This document shows, in pieces, positions 24,970-36,789 of a DNA stretch of 64,000 bases (the first letter of the stretch is position 1; each line of letters opens with the position of its first letter). Source of the DNA: Xestospongia muta. Its lineage: Eukaryota > Porifera > Demospongiae > Haplosclerida > Petrosiidae. Under the pieces are notes generated by a model. That model worked only from the letters and a program-made list of their open reading frames with translations, was not told the DNA's origin and ran no database searches. The position numbers and the translations under genes were made by a program. The stretch covers positions 15,252,192 to 15,316,191 of the forward strand of contig OY848917.1 in the NCBI GenBank assembly GCA_963693285.1, given 5' to 3'.

Positions 24970-25676
24970 ATGAATATATCCACATACAGATATGTATATG
25001 TAAAATGAGTTTCAATCAAGGTCACTTCAAATCATTGCAAGATCTGTTAATTTCTTAATCTATTTTGAAGTGTTGTATAAACTGAGGTAGGCCAATGAAC
25101 CATAAACATTCTATCAGTGAAAAATATTTCATTATCTTTAAAAAAGCTAAGTATAGTTACTGCTGGAAGCAGAAGACAAAGTCATTGCCATAGCAACCAA
25201 TGGAAAGTCTGACAAAGCGACCCCATTTTCCACTTCAGTGTCCCAAATACCTTCACAAACTATATCAGAATCAAAGAGTATAATAATTTATTTGGATTCC
25301 AATTGTCAAAGAAAAAGAACAGGTAATCTCAATTTGTTACATATACCAATTGATGCAAAACAGGCAGAAATGTTTGGAAGAATGACCGTATTTGTCTCAG
25401 GGTCAGTCATCAGATATGAAAGCCATCACCTGAAGAGAAGATAGAATAGGTCAATCAGATGTTATAACTCTATTGTCTGGTAGAACAGATGTTCTGACTC
25501 CTCCCCCTCCTCCTCTTCCGCCTCAAACAAGTTTAGAAAAATCACCGTGACTTATTTAATACTATGAATTTATAAACATTTTTTTTATCTTATAGTATGA
25601 AGGTAGCCAATGAGTTTTTAAATCAAAGGTATTTGAAATGACCTTTCTAAAATTAAATCTTTAATCTTTCTCTCAG

Positions 25677-26299
25677 ACCTGAACAAGGACCTAAACCTGC
25701 AGTATTACCAATAGTAACATCAACACCCTCTCCCCCTCTGACCCGTCCCGCCTCGTTAACTCCCCCTAAACCTCACTTTCCTCCATTGTCACATCCTCTC
25801 ACATCCCAGACCAGTCCTATTCAACCCAAACCCCCAGTGACATCCTTACCAACGACAACAGCAATCCATGAAGCCATATTGCAACATTTTAAGATTCAAC
25901 CTCAAACTACCAGACTACACCTACCAATCTCTTTACCAATGGAGGGGGTAAATCACAGGAGATCTCCTGCAGTGTATGTACAACCTATGGGAATGCCACG
26001 CCTACCAACATTTCAAGTCCTTGTTGGCAATCAAAACATTCCAGTTAAACTCCGCCCATCAAATCCATCAGTACCAGCAGCTCTAATTGCTACTTCACAA
26101 CTGGTAAAATTACCAGTAACATGTAATGACATCAGTAAGATGACATGTACAGTACATGTATATATATAATAATATATATCTGTATGTAAAACTATTATGT
26201 TCATTTTGTTAGGCTAGCATGCCAAAATTGAAGCCAATTGAGTTGCATAAACAGCCAGCTGTTTCTCTCTCAGTGACCCAATTACCAGGAGTACCATAA
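25677..26299 (+). CDS. Proline-rich exons of the same plus-strand gene
   Basis: After acceptor TTCTCTCAG the frame from 25678 is open for 146 codons to a donor CCA/GTAACATG at 26115. It starts PEQGPKPAVLPIVTSTPSPP and later holds AIHEAILQHFKIQPQTTRL and VLVGNQNIPVKLRPS. The next exon from 26213 (acceptor TTTGTTAG) continues in phase: ASMPKLKPIELHKQPAVSLS, then TAA at 26297. The product would be a proline/threonine-rich linker before the coiled coil encoded further on. The stop may mark decay or an alternative end. Confidence 0.45.
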
Positions 26300-26397
26300 A
26301 GATTGTATGAAAAAGAAGTCTCATTTCCAATCCTAATATTTCATTCTCATGTATAGAAACTGGGAAATATTTCAAAATTTAAATCTCATGTTTTTAG

Positions 26398-26581
26398 ATT
26401 ATCCAAACTTGAAGAAAGGAACAAAACTTTACATCAAATATCCAATCAGCTCTCATCAGACATAGAGGAGTATCAGAAACAAACTAGAGCACTTGTTCAA
26501 GATGTAGAAACTAAAACTAGAGAAGTTGAAATAATAAGAGAACATTTACAGAGAACTGAACAAAGCAGAAGTGCCTCTGAA
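26398..26581 (+). CDS. Coiled-coil exon
   Basis: Acceptor TTTTTTAG and donor GTAAGT bound 184 nt, open throughout in the frame LSKLEERNKTLHQISNQLSS... through REVEIIREHLQRTEQSRSASE. The heptad pattern of Leu/Ile with Glu/Lys/Gln predicts a long alpha-helical coiled coil. It belongs with the exons at 26778, 26961-27593 and 27843. Confidence 0.55.
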
Positions 26582-26777
26582 GTAAGTTATGATGAAATTG
26601 TGTCTATCTGGACATATCATGTACTAGTGTGTGTTCATTTATCATTTGAATCATGATCCATCCATTGATCACATATAAATTAGATGTCATTTTATTTATC
26701 TATTATTCCATTCATCTCTCAATCCATTGATACATCTCTGTATGCATCTATTAATCAATCTATTTGTCTATTTTTAG

Positions 26778-27593
26778 TTGGAGGTACTAGAGATTGAAAC
26801 TGTTAAACAGAAATGTGATGGTTGGTAAGAGAGGACAGATCAGTTGTCTTGTGAACTTGAAACTGTGTAAGCTCTCTTAGAACAGACGCAAAGAGACAAG
26901 TCTATGGAACAATCACTAAACCATCATCTTGAGGTTAGGCTGTCTAATATAATCATATTTAAATTAAACTATTTACAAGATATCTTAATTTTTATTTAGT
27001 TGGTTACTGTAGAAAATAATGCTCAACAACTTAAAATAGAGGAAGGTCAGAAGCAATTAAAAATCTTCAAGATCTGAGAGTTAAAATGGAAACTGATCCA
27101 TTGAGACTGAGATTAGAGAGGACACAGGCATTAGAACGTAATGCTCAGTGACTGGAAACTTGTGGTCTTGAAAATTAAACTATTTGCAAGATATCTTAAT
27201 TTTTATTTAGTTGGTTACTGTGGAAAATAATGCTCAACAACTTAAAATAGAGGAAGGTCAGAAGCAGTTAAAAATCTTCAAGATCTGAGAGTTAAAATGG
27301 AAACTGATCCGTTGAGACTGAGATCAGAGAGGACACAGACATTAGAACGTAATGCTCAGTGACTGGAAACTTGTGGTCCTGAAAATTAAACTATTTGCAA
27401 GATATCTTAATTTTTATTTAGTTGGTTACTGTGGAAAATAATGCTCAACAACTTAAAATAGAGGAAGGTCAGAAGCAGTTAAAAATCTTCAAGATCTGAG
27501 AGTTAAAATGGAAACTGATCCGTTGAGACTGAGATCAGAGAGGACACAGACATTAGAACATAATGCTCAATGACTGGAAACTTGTGGTCCTGA
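26778..27593 (+). pseudogene. Decayed coiled-coil exons with a 211-bp exon triplication
   Basis: The exon at 26778-26933 (LEVLEIETVKQKCDGW...) contains two in-frame TAA codons. Three tandem 211-bp copies follow, starting at 26961, 27172 and 27383. Each carries the intron end TTTTTATTTAG, then LVTVENNAQQLKIEEGQK, and then the same frame break. A second frame (EAIKNLQDLRVKMETDPL) takes over within each copy. As all three share the break, it predates the triplication, so the block multiplied after losing coding capacity or uses an unrecognised splice. Confidence 0.6.
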
Positions 27594-27842
27594 AAATATG
27601 CAAAATTACAGAATGAGGTAATTGTTTGTTTCTCTTTTCAACCATCCATTCATGCACTACATATATTCATCTATCCAAGTACCCATCCGTCCATTTAATC
27701 CATCTATTTATCCATACATCCATCCACACACCAACCATCTGTCCATGTACTCATCAATCTATTTACTGATCAATTCAATCACCTATCTATCCATTAATCC
27801 ATGTATCTATTCATTTATCAATCTATCTATTCATTTAACCAG

Positions 27843-28737
27843 GTGGGTTTTCTTAACAACAAACTCAAGGAGGCAGACAAAGAAATCTCAAAACTTCAAG
27901 AATTCCTACAATTCAACTTCAAGGGTAGCAAAGAACTCCAACAATATCTTGATGTAGAACTAAATGAGAAAACACTCCAACAAATTGAATCAAGAATTGA
28001 TAAATACATAAAGGAAAAAGACAAAGCAAAAAAGAACTTGAAACATCTCAAAATAAGTTATGAAGAAAGACTACAGGACTTACAAACACAACATGATGAT
28101 GCAGCTATCACTGTGCTCCATATCAGTTTGAAGCAGAAGGAAGATGATATTGTAGCATTAATGACAAAAGCTAAAGAGTACAAGGCTAAAAGACAAAAGT
28201 TATTGTGAATTGAATCAACATTTAGAACAAGACAAAGACAACTTAGCTTTGGAACTCTGTCAAAACAATGATATTATCAATAGTCTGCACTAGTGAATCC
28301 AATATCTTGAAGATGAAGAAGACCATGCCCACAATGAGGAATATACCAGTTGTTATTCTGATCAAGATCATTTGAATGACAACAATAAACAGAGGAGTGG
28401 TTCCAATGACAGAGAGGTGGAGCTACATATTCCATATGCATTATCTGACTCACTTACTTATACAAAACCTAAACCAATTAGCCATTTTTCCATGGGATCG
28501 ACGCATTCCTTATGTCCAATGATAGCTAACATTCTGACTACTCAAGACAATACCAAAGTGTTACCCACGTCTGATGATCCCATTTTGTCAACCACCAATC
28601 ACATGACTTCAACACTTAGTTTATCGTCAGATAAACCACACCTCTCTAGAGAGAAACTGAAAGAGCAACAACACAAGCACTTATTAATAGGGATAGCTCC
28701 CCTCAAATCAAACCTATATAAATATCCTCACTGCTGA
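27843..28737 (+). pseudogene. C-terminal coiled coil and Ser/Thr-rich tail, frameshifted
   Basis: After acceptor TTTAACCAG the frame VGFLNNKLKEADKEISKLQE... stays open to a TGA at 28206, rich in Lys/Glu/Gln/Leu heptads. A shifted frame then continues the helix (CELNQHLEQDKDNLALEL), hits TAG TGA near 28294, and reopens as a Ser/Thr-rich tail to a stop at 28735. The good codon composition on both sides of the breaks argues for a recently inactivated gene, or for sequence errors. Confidence 0.5.
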
Positions 28738-28854
28738 GAGGAGATACATAAGATATAGATGCTCAGATACCAAAGGGTACCAAACTATCAGTCACTGTTG
28801 GTACAGGACAGAAGGAGATACCCACGTATGTAAAACCATACATATGTAGACCCT

Positions 28855-29099
28855 ATTAATAAATTTATAGATTCATTACCATGTTTCATGCATATACAAT
28901 ATATCCATTGCAACATTTATACATCTATTAATAATTTACCATACATCCATTGCTATTAATTGATCATCTATTCTTTTTATATTTTAATATACCTTCCTTT
29001 TTTCAGGGCAAGATAAACAAGAAAAGAACAATGATATAACATTTAAAGATGGAAAAAAATCTTTTGAATGGTAAGATGACGACAATGAAATTAACACGT

Positions 29100-29189
<90 letters not shown>

Positions 29190-29200
29190 TTTGAAGTTTG
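28855..29200 (+). repeat. Dispersed repeat plus (CT)43 microsatellite; copy at 44930-45180
   Basis: The stretch ttaccatgtttcatgcat ... ccattgcaacatttatacat ... ttttcagggcaagat is matched at 44938-45080, including a CT-rich end there. The uninterrupted (CT)n run covers 29101-29186. The shared polypyrimidine + cag may be a duplicated acceptor of the coiled-coil gene family. Confidence 0.65.
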
Positions 29201-29209
29201 CATATTGGA

Positions 29210-30200
29210 AATTTGACATTTGACTGGTTCCCTAATCAGTTATTTTAATACACTTCTTTTTTGTATATTTTATTTTGGCTTTTAATTGTTAAAATTAAGT
29301 TTATTTGTCAATTGACTTGTTTGTTGTTTTTAAAAAGTTAAGAGTTCAATACTCTCACAAGATATCAACAAAGTAGATGAAATCCATGCAGATCAGAGAG
29401 ACTACACAATTGTTATCACCATCCAATTCAAAGATCTTACTCTCTGTATAGTGTTATCTATACTTTTAAACTGTATGTTGCCATGGTGATAGCACCATGG
29501 TTATTAATGCTTGTGCATTTTCAGTATTATCATTACCACATTGATCTTGGAAAAAGACAGAAATTGTTTAATTTTGTTTGTGAGTTGTTCATTTTTATAT
29601 AATAATAATTATTGTTAATGTTAATTTTAAAACCATACACTGCTCAGTTGCTACCATATATCATCATATGATTACATGTACACTGGAGTGATGTTATGTA
29701 TTATGATTTAATATCCTCATAATGATTGTCTATTATAGAAGGGTCTACATCATACTGGATGTTTCTATCAGACTTCAGCATTTGATATCTCTAACAGAGT
29801 TGCAAATTCTCTACCATCCATCATCTTTTGTGTTCACTCCTCTCATTTTATGTACTGATTGGAACTGTAATCAACTGGATGCATTTTCCTGTATTTACTG
29901 GAATATCATTCTAATAACAGGTCAATGTTTAGATGACAATCAATATGTTAAAGGAGATAGAACTTTAGTTTACTTCTCTCTCAAGCTAAAATGAACTGTC
30001 ATTAAGGACACTCATTTTAAATGAATTTATTTATATAAGAGATAGCTGAATGGATAGTGTGGGATTAATGAAGGAACAGCTGTTGACTGACCAGTGTCAG
30101 AGAGTTAATCATGGCAAACAGTTAAAAATTTATTGACTTTGGATTCAATATATTAAACCTTTTATAAGTATAGTTTATTAATATACCATTTCTACAATAA
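29210..30200 (+). other. Tail of the decayed gene region, no clear product
   Basis: A segment around 29350-29420 (ctctcacaagatatcaacaa ...) is present in reverse at 41390-41480. A 90-codon frame at 29722-29994 lacks recognisable motifs. Nothing is confidently called. Confidence 0.3.
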
Positions 30201-30685
30201 CAATTAGAGTAACTGACCGATAGTCGGACGAATCAATTTTCGGACGCTTATATCTCGTGAACAACAGACTCCTGGATGCTGATTATACACACACAAATAG
30301 GACTATACATATACTGCTTGCGTACAAAATACCAGGTTGCAATCTTTTGATACGTAGGTTTTACAGCTACAAAACCAACACTGTCCGAACTTGGCGTTCT
30401 TTGGACATTACTATCAATCTTTGTCCGCAAGCTTCCAAATAGCCCTGAGATAAAGAATTGCCACTAAATTCCACAATATAAGCCTTCCATCATTGCTCTT
30501 TCAGGCGTCCAAACAAGAGGCTTGAAACATTGCATATTTAAGAATAGGAAGATGACAACAAATGTGCGTCACGTGATCAAATTTAGGACACACGTGGTAA
30601 TACTCTAAGGTGTAATTGTGACAATCACACTTATTTTTGAAGTTCAAAAATGTAATTAGACGTTACATAACACAAAAAGTACTAA

Positions 30686-31165
30686 TTAATAACATGTCTT
30701 GCAGTACCAAACATCAGGAACTTCTGTGGGATTGATACAAATACAGGAACAATGAAACCATTTATGACACTTATCACACAAGATCATCATATAACACAGA
30801 CAAAACAGTTTAATGACATGAAGGCGTCTTGAAGGACGAGGAATATACTCTTTTACAATTTTAGGGAACAATGACAATTTTCTTTCTTCAAAACATTCAA
30901 TGAGATGGGCACGCATCTTTCATTGATCAAAAGTGGCCAGAAGCATACTTCTATTGCTGTAGCAATTGAGAATGGACCACAGTCATAACAACTTTCCTGT
31001 TGTTCCACTGAACGCACTTGCACTCTCAAATCAGATAGCGAAAAAGAACATATTTTCGAAATTTGAAGGATTGCAGATTCTGTTAGAGTAAAAAATAATG
31101 CCAAACTATCCATCACTTCAACAAATCCAGGTTTCTGACAACAAGTACATATCCAGTGATTTGAT
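30686..31165 (-). pseudogene. Ulp1-like (C48) protease and PHD finger module
   Basis: From 31165 downward the frame reads HWICTCC, then VMDSLAL, then VEQQESCYDCGPFSIATA. These are the His-Trp, Asp and Gln..Asp-Cys-Gly elements of Ulp1/SENP-type cysteine proteases, in the right order and spacing for a compact core. An overlapping second frame gives CLCYMMILCDKCHKWFHCSC and VWYCKTC, the Cys4-His-Cys3 pattern of a PHD finger. The switch of frame implies a break or an intron. Such modules occur in eukaryotic transposon-encoded proteins. Confidence 0.6.
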
Positions 31166-31559
31166 CCTATAGTAATAAATTATACCAAAACATGAACCCT
31201 GAGTACAGATCATGTGACATTAAACCTTCCCAGCAAAACAAGTTACTATAGTTTGCTCAACACAATTACTAAGTTATAACAACAACAATACTACTAATTA
31301 TACATGTACCTGTGTGAAGTATCTGAACAGCAGGAACATTAGATATTGATAAAAACTTAACACTATAACCCAACAGTGTATTTTGGAATCCAAGGATGTG
31401 AGGAAATTGATGCTTCAATAATGTCTGTGCAGCATTAATCACATTATCCGAAACTTCAGAACCATTCTCAATACACTCTTTATCTGCGATGTAAAGGTTG
31501 TGTTCCTTAATCCACCAAATATCTATGAAAAACATCAACAATATATGTCTGCATTAGAA

Positions 31560-32225
31560 GAAATACTGCAAGTTGACACCTTTGTTTTTTGTCTCTGGGG
31601 TACTTCTCTACAACTTGAAGCTCAAAGAGATCTGCTTCAGACTGTAAAAACTCTACAAGAAAGTAATAAAGCTATGTTAATAATTAACACACCTTTCTTC
31701 CTGTTCCTCATCTGTATAGGCTGCATCTCAGGATCAGAGAGATCTGCTTTGGACTCTAAAAACTCTACAACAAAGTAATAAAGCTATGTTAATAATTAAC
31801 ACACCTATCTTCCTGCTCCTCCTCTGTTGAGGCTGCATCTCAGGCTCAGAGAACTCTGTTTCAGACTGTAAAAACTCTACAACAATGTAATAAATCTACA
31901 TTAACAAGTAACACACCTTTCTTCCTGCTCCTTGTCTGTTTAAGCTGCATCTCAGGCTCAGAGAACTCTGCTTCAGACTGTAAAAACTCTATGGCAAAGT
32001 AATAAAGCTATGTTAATAATTAACACACCTATTTTCCTGTTCCTCCTCTGTATATGCTGCATCTCAGGCTCAGAGAGATCTGCTTTGGACTATAAAAACT
32101 CTACAACAAAGTAATAAAGCTATGTTAATAATTAACACACCTTTCTTCCTACTCCTCATCTGTCTAGGCTGCATCTCAGAGAGCTGTGCTTCTGACTGTA
32201 AAAACTCTAAAACAAAATAATGTGA
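31560..32225 (-). repeat. Six tandem copies (~110 bp) of a small transposon exon with its intron
   Basis: Copies are anchored by the plus-strand motif gactgtaaaaactcta or variants near 31640, 31752, 31862, 31975, 32087 and 32195. On the minus strand each has TTGTAG, a short exon of type FLQSEA-LSEPEMQP-Q-RSRKK, then GTGTGTTAATTATTAAC as the start of the next intron. It is a second, unrelated case of tandem exon amplification in this window, here inside a transposon. Confidence 0.6.
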
Positions 32226-32431
32226 GTCGCATTTGCTTTTGACTAACCCTTCCTTTTCACACATTTTCCACATTTTTTCTTATCTTCTCTAAGTCTCTTC
32301 CGTTCTTCTTTTAGCTGAGCCTCCATTTGCTTTTTTCTTTCTTTTTCTTCAATTATTTGTAGGTTATGACAGCTAGTGAGAACTACACCTGCTGACTTTC
32401 CTCTTTTAGTCTTCATTTTGCTTGGAGACAT
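32070..32431 (-). pseudogene. Charged C-terminal tail of the pogo-like transposase
   Basis: MSPSKMKTKRGKSAGVVLTS, then EEKERKKQMEAQLKEERKRL, is the Lys/Glu-rich tail usual after the DDE domain. A 1-base frame break near 32250 joins it to a second frame (CEKEGLVKSKCDSHYF). That frame runs into the first of the repeated tail exons (LEFLQSEAQLSEMQP). Confidence 0.6.
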
Positions 32432-32739
32432 AATTAGAACTAAAAAGCTTTTAACAGTGGATGTTGACTTAATAGGTAATGAGCTTTCTTAACAGTGCCT
32501 TTCATACAAGTTAGAATCAGAGTATGACCTTTCTATGATAGATGTAGCATGCCTTAAACCTGAGGTATCAAAACAAGAATCAAGTGCTGTATCATGTGAA
32601 GGTTGACGCGGAGTACTGGTAATCATAGCCTGTTTTGAACGCCTAACAGAGGGGCTATACAACGGAATATATGCTAAACCAGTTTTTTGTGCAAGAATGT
32701 CTGGCTTAAAAAGAGAAAAGTTTTCCTCTGATTACTACT

Positions 32740-33369
32740 TATCTAAAAAGTGTGTTGCAGTAACAAATATACCATTGCTTTTGAGTGTTTCCTCCAGCAT
32801 GTCATAATAACGATGAAAAACATCAGAATCGGTTGCCATAGCGCGTGCATAAGTTAAAGGCATAGCTGACTTCAAAGTTAAATTTGGGTGCCTCTTCCTA
32901 AACCTTTCCTACCATCCATTAGAAATACTAGCTTCAATACCTTTACACTCAATAATTCTTTGGACAAGTGTCAAAACTTGTTTTTTGGTATGTGGGTAGC
33001 CAATTTTTGCAGTTTGAATTAAAAAACTTGCTAACTCTTCCTCCTCTAAGTAAGTTAAATAGGGGTTAGGTCCAGGTTTTGCTCCACAGTGCACCTTACC
33101 ATTAATTCTATCTTAGAGTGATGATTTCAGAACAGAGTAAATTTCATCCCAAGCTCTACCTCTTTTATTGCCTTATGCATACTTCCACTGTCCCAGCCCT
33201 TATATTTACCACGCAAAGAAAACATTTCCCTTGACATTTCCTCACTAGACCTATCCTTGACGACCCTTCTCGAAAGCGGAGGATATGAATATATAACCTG
33301 TAAAATGAGGAATTGAAGTTTAAATAGTTCTATCGGTTCGCTTACTCTGAAAAAAGGAGATATAAACAC
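32740..33369 (-). pseudogene. Pogo/Tigger-like transposase N-terminal DNA-binding region (broken)
   Basis: Fragments from 33369 downward show KYKGWDSGSMHKAIKEVELG, a Psq-type helix-turn-helix. Then comes GPNPYLTYLEEEELASFL through ISNGW, a CENP-B/Tc5-type helix-turn-helix. The second Trp of the usual pattern is replaced by TAG at the join with ERFRKRHPNLTLKSAMPLTY. The frame is split at ~33110-33130. These domains bind transposon ends. The core that should follow is deleted after THFLDK near 32745. Confidence 0.7.
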
Positions 33370-33882
33370 TCCACGTGCTCACAGTCAACCTCACAGTTTA
33401 CTCTCACGTGTGTCCTAAATTTGATCACGTGATACACATTTTTTGTCATCTTCCTATTCTTAAATATACAATGCCTCTGGTTTGGACGCCTGAAAGAGCA
33501 ATGATGGAAGGCTTATATTGTGGAATTTAGTGGCAATTCTTTATCTCAGGGCTATTTGGAAACTTGCGGACAAAGATTGATAGTAATGTCCAAAGAACGC
33601 CAAGTTCGGACAGTGTTGGTTTTGTAGCTGTAACACCTACGTATCAAAAGATTGCAACCTGGTATTTTGTACTCAAGCAGTATATGTATAGTCCTATTTG
33701 TGTGTGTATAATCAGCATCCAGGAGTCTGTTGTTCACGAGATATAAGCGTCCGAAAATTGATTCGTCCGACTATCGGTCAGTTACTCCATATATAGTTTT
33801 GCCACAGTCTGAAATCTGATCGGTTGGTGTTTGCCCTTCTAAAAAGGCGCAAATATGGCATTGAACTAACCAATAAGATTTC

Positions 33883-34783
33883 TTGATTTCTGTTAAAGAA
33901 CATACCGGTATATTGCTCTTATCGAAGTTATTAGTGTTCCTACAAAAGAATGTAGTTACTCATAAGTCTGGTTTGTTTGGTTACTGCGCATGCCCAGTAG
34001 AAAAGCCAGAAAATGTAGTATATAAATGTGTATCTAGACTTGTGTCTCGTTTCTCTGACTGGATAGCTGATCATTCGCCCCTGGAATGCAGAGAGAAGTG
34101 CCCTTTTCTGTATCTCCTTGAGTGAATCCAGCTATTTAGCAATCATATGTACACGACAACAATGTCGTTTTACTGTGTGCTATACCAAATGGACACTGTA
34201 GCAGTTATATGAATTCAAGTTTAAAGACAGAGACAGTCAAGTAAGTTTCCTTTCTTTATATCTCAGTGTCCTACTACATAACCACCAGCATTAATAAATA
34301 GCTGTTTTAAAGTAACTAGACTTCCCTGACATTCTCCTCAGTTGTAGTCACTTCCAACAACCACACTTCCTTGTTGAGCAACTTACAGTTTTATTACAAA
34401 CATGTACTGGTAGCTTCCTTTCTAACCACTAGTTGTTAGTTAGTTTAAAGACCTGACATCATGTTCTATTCTTCAGTATTTTATCAGTTTCTTTTATATT
34501 CTATAGAAATAAGTAGAACTCTCTAACTCTTTCTTCAAGTTAACTGTCATGTCTCTGTCATCTCTATCAATGATGTCATTGCTATATATTGTGGAGTGGA
34601 TTGATCTTTTAAAGAAGAACATAATTGCTGTTGTTACTGTTGTCTACAATCTATTGTCTCCAGTCAAGATACCTTCAGTTTTTGCTCATCTCTTGTGCAG
34701 AAAAATGCAATTAACATGAACCAAGGCCAACAAGAAAGAAAATATGCTTTTATTGCAGCACAAAAAAGAGAAAGAGAAAGAGA
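33883..34783 (+). other. Short open frames, possible first exon, no product recognised
   Basis: An 80-codon frame (33883-34125) has no known motif. At 34717 an ATG opens MNQGQQERKYAFIAAQKR followed by Arg-Glu repeats and the donor GTAAGTG at 34784, which looks like a small start exon. No matching downstream exon was found. Confidence 0.2.
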
Positions 34784-34799
34784 GTAAGTGTGCATCATG

Positions 34800-35505
34800 T
34801 GTGTGTGTGTGTGTAGAAAGCCTACTCCTGAGCTTTTTAGCTGTCTGGACTGATAATTGTTGTCATTAAACATCTATATAGCCACCTCTTCTAGATACTT
34901 TATGACTTTATGAGATTGTTCGACTTCTTGTGTGAACCTAATTTTGTAGTACATGAGCAAAGTCTAGTTCTAACTCAGTTTTTAAATAAGCCTTAAGTTA
35001 GCCATTTTGGCAGTCAAGTTGCACACATAAAGCTGTTATGTAAGTAGATTGAGAATCGTATGTATTCTGTAGAGAGGTTTTTGGTGTTGTGATTTAAATA
35101 CTTACCTAAACAGAACTGGAATGCTTTATGCAAATGTCTTCACAGACTGTGAATTTTTTCACGAACCCCACAACTGACAACAGCTGAAAATAAGCATATG
35201 CAGCCTTGAGTTAAATGGCCCTGGCTGCTACCCAGCCTCAAGTTAAATGGCCCTGGCTGCTAGCTAACAAGCTGAGTAGTTGTACTTTGGCTTCACATGA
35301 GAACCATATTGGAAACCTGAAATATACCTAGACACTTGTGTAGAATATACTGTTTGATTGTAAGTTCAATATTGTGGCCCACTAGAATTAAGTCTTCGTT
35401 CCCCTCTCAACAGTTATAAGCAGCTTCACCTTGTAGTCTATATTAATATAAAGAGGCTTTTATAATACTGAACCACTCATTATATACAGTTACTTGAGAC
35501 TACAC
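34800..35505. other. No gene seen
   Basis: AT-rich DNA with a (TG)n run at 34799-34814 and a two-copy ~39-bp duplication around 35211-35270 (ttaaatggccctggctgcta). Nothing else is supported. Confidence 0.4.
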
Positions 35506-35509
35506 CAAC

Positions 35510-36785
35510 AGTCCTGGTAATGCAGGGGTAGCCTTCCTCTTGGTTGTAGCTTCTAACCATATGTATTCTAGCTAATGAGGAGTCATCTTGTTAACTAAAA
35601 TGACTAGTAGAACCTCACTGGTAAGTACATGAACTCTTTGGGTCCAAGAGTCTAACTTTAGAACATACTCCAACCCTCTTGTATGTTCTTGCTGTAATAC
35701 GTAGCAGTAGTATCTACTGGATAACCACACTGTTGTAACAAGTCATGTACTAGACTTGTAGTCTGTGCAAACGTTTGAGATCAATTCATGGTATGCTATT
35801 TTATAGTTGTTATTTTTAAAGCATCTCCATTGAATCCTCTAATTCTTGTGATCAACAAGTACACCCAATAACAAGTATATCCTTTGTTATTTGTACATAT
35901 ACTCACACTTTTAATCCTATCATTCACACTACAACATCTCGTATATCAATCTCTTGTGATCCCTACAACATACACTCAGACATGTTTCTAGCTTTTATTT
36001 AAGTCTCTTATTTTGTGGCAATATTCAGATATCTATATAATCTCTCTATCTATTGTGTGTACATGACAAATTTATTATGAGTCCTATAATATGTCAATAC
36101 ATCCGCTGTTGTCATACATTATAATATTCACAAGACCACCTATATTACAATATTTATCCTACATAATACAAACCTGTTATCACCCAAACTCAGCCCTGTG
36201 ACATATACAAACATCTTACAACGTATAATATCATACAACCTAGCCCTGCGAAATATGAATATATAAATAAACAAAAATATTAACATACTTTATGCAACTG
36301 TCTTATTATCGATACCACAGAATGTCCTATGATACAACCTAACTATGTGACATACTTACACAAACCTTTTGTGACCCTTTTAATACTATTTAACTCTGAC
36401 ATGTTCTTGTCCTATAATATCCTATATATGACATAACATCGTCTTGTGACATGTGCATGCATAAAAGCCTTATTATGCCTACTATATGATGTCACTAGTG
36501 TATAAAGTCTTAATATTCAACCTCTTATAATAATACAATCCAACATAGTCTTGTGACATGTGCATGCATAAAAGCCTTATTATGCCTACTATATAATGTC
36601 ACTAGTGTATAAAGTCTTAATATTCAACCTCTTATAATAATACAATCCAACATAGTCTTGTGACATGTACATACGTCTTAATACCCAAAAACATAAATGT
36701 CTTGTATTACAATATATCTTAGCCCTGTGACACATGCATAAACCTCTTAATACCAAATAACATATAAGCATCCCTTGTATAATAA
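35510..36785. repeat. Arm B of the large inverted repeat, with a ~107-bp tandem duplication
   Basis: This is the reverse-complement partner of arm A. The segment catagtcttgtgacatgtgc... is tandemly repeated at about 36437, 36543 and 36650. Arms A and B flank 13 kb that includes the coiled-coil relic and the pogo-like transposon. They could be termini of one very large or composite element, or independent inserts of one repeat family. Confidence 0.7.
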
Positions 36786-36789
36786 TATA

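Larger units (their letters stand above)
30207..33787 (-). mobile_element. 3.58-kb DNA transposon with ~388-bp terminal inverted repeats, pogo-like, with PHD and Ulp1-like modules
   Basis: The ends GAGTAACTGACCGATAGTCG (30207) and its complement (ending 33787) open long inverted repeats, 30207-30595 and 33400-33787, that match almost base for base. Within, minus-strand fragments read right to left: a pogo/Tigger-type DNA-binding region (32909-33369), linker pieces, a Lys/Glu-rich tail (32243-32431), six tandem copies of a tail exon, then an Ulp1-like protease and a PHD finger. The DDE catalytic core is absent. A target duplication could not be fixed. Confidence 0.82.

Noticed and set aside
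27622..27957. 111-codon Ser/Ile/Tyr-rich plus-strand frame
   Set aside because: It reads an intron of catctatc-type simple repeats upstream of the 27843 exon.
29003..29203. Arg-Glu and Leu-Ser repeat proteins at CT/GA tracts (also 43840-44076 and 49526-49869)
   Set aside because: Dinucleotide microsatellites translated in any frame give these.
30248..30442. 60-61-codon frames on both strands, mirrored at 33552-33746
   Set aside because: They lie in the terminal inverted repeats of the transposon and are shadows of it.
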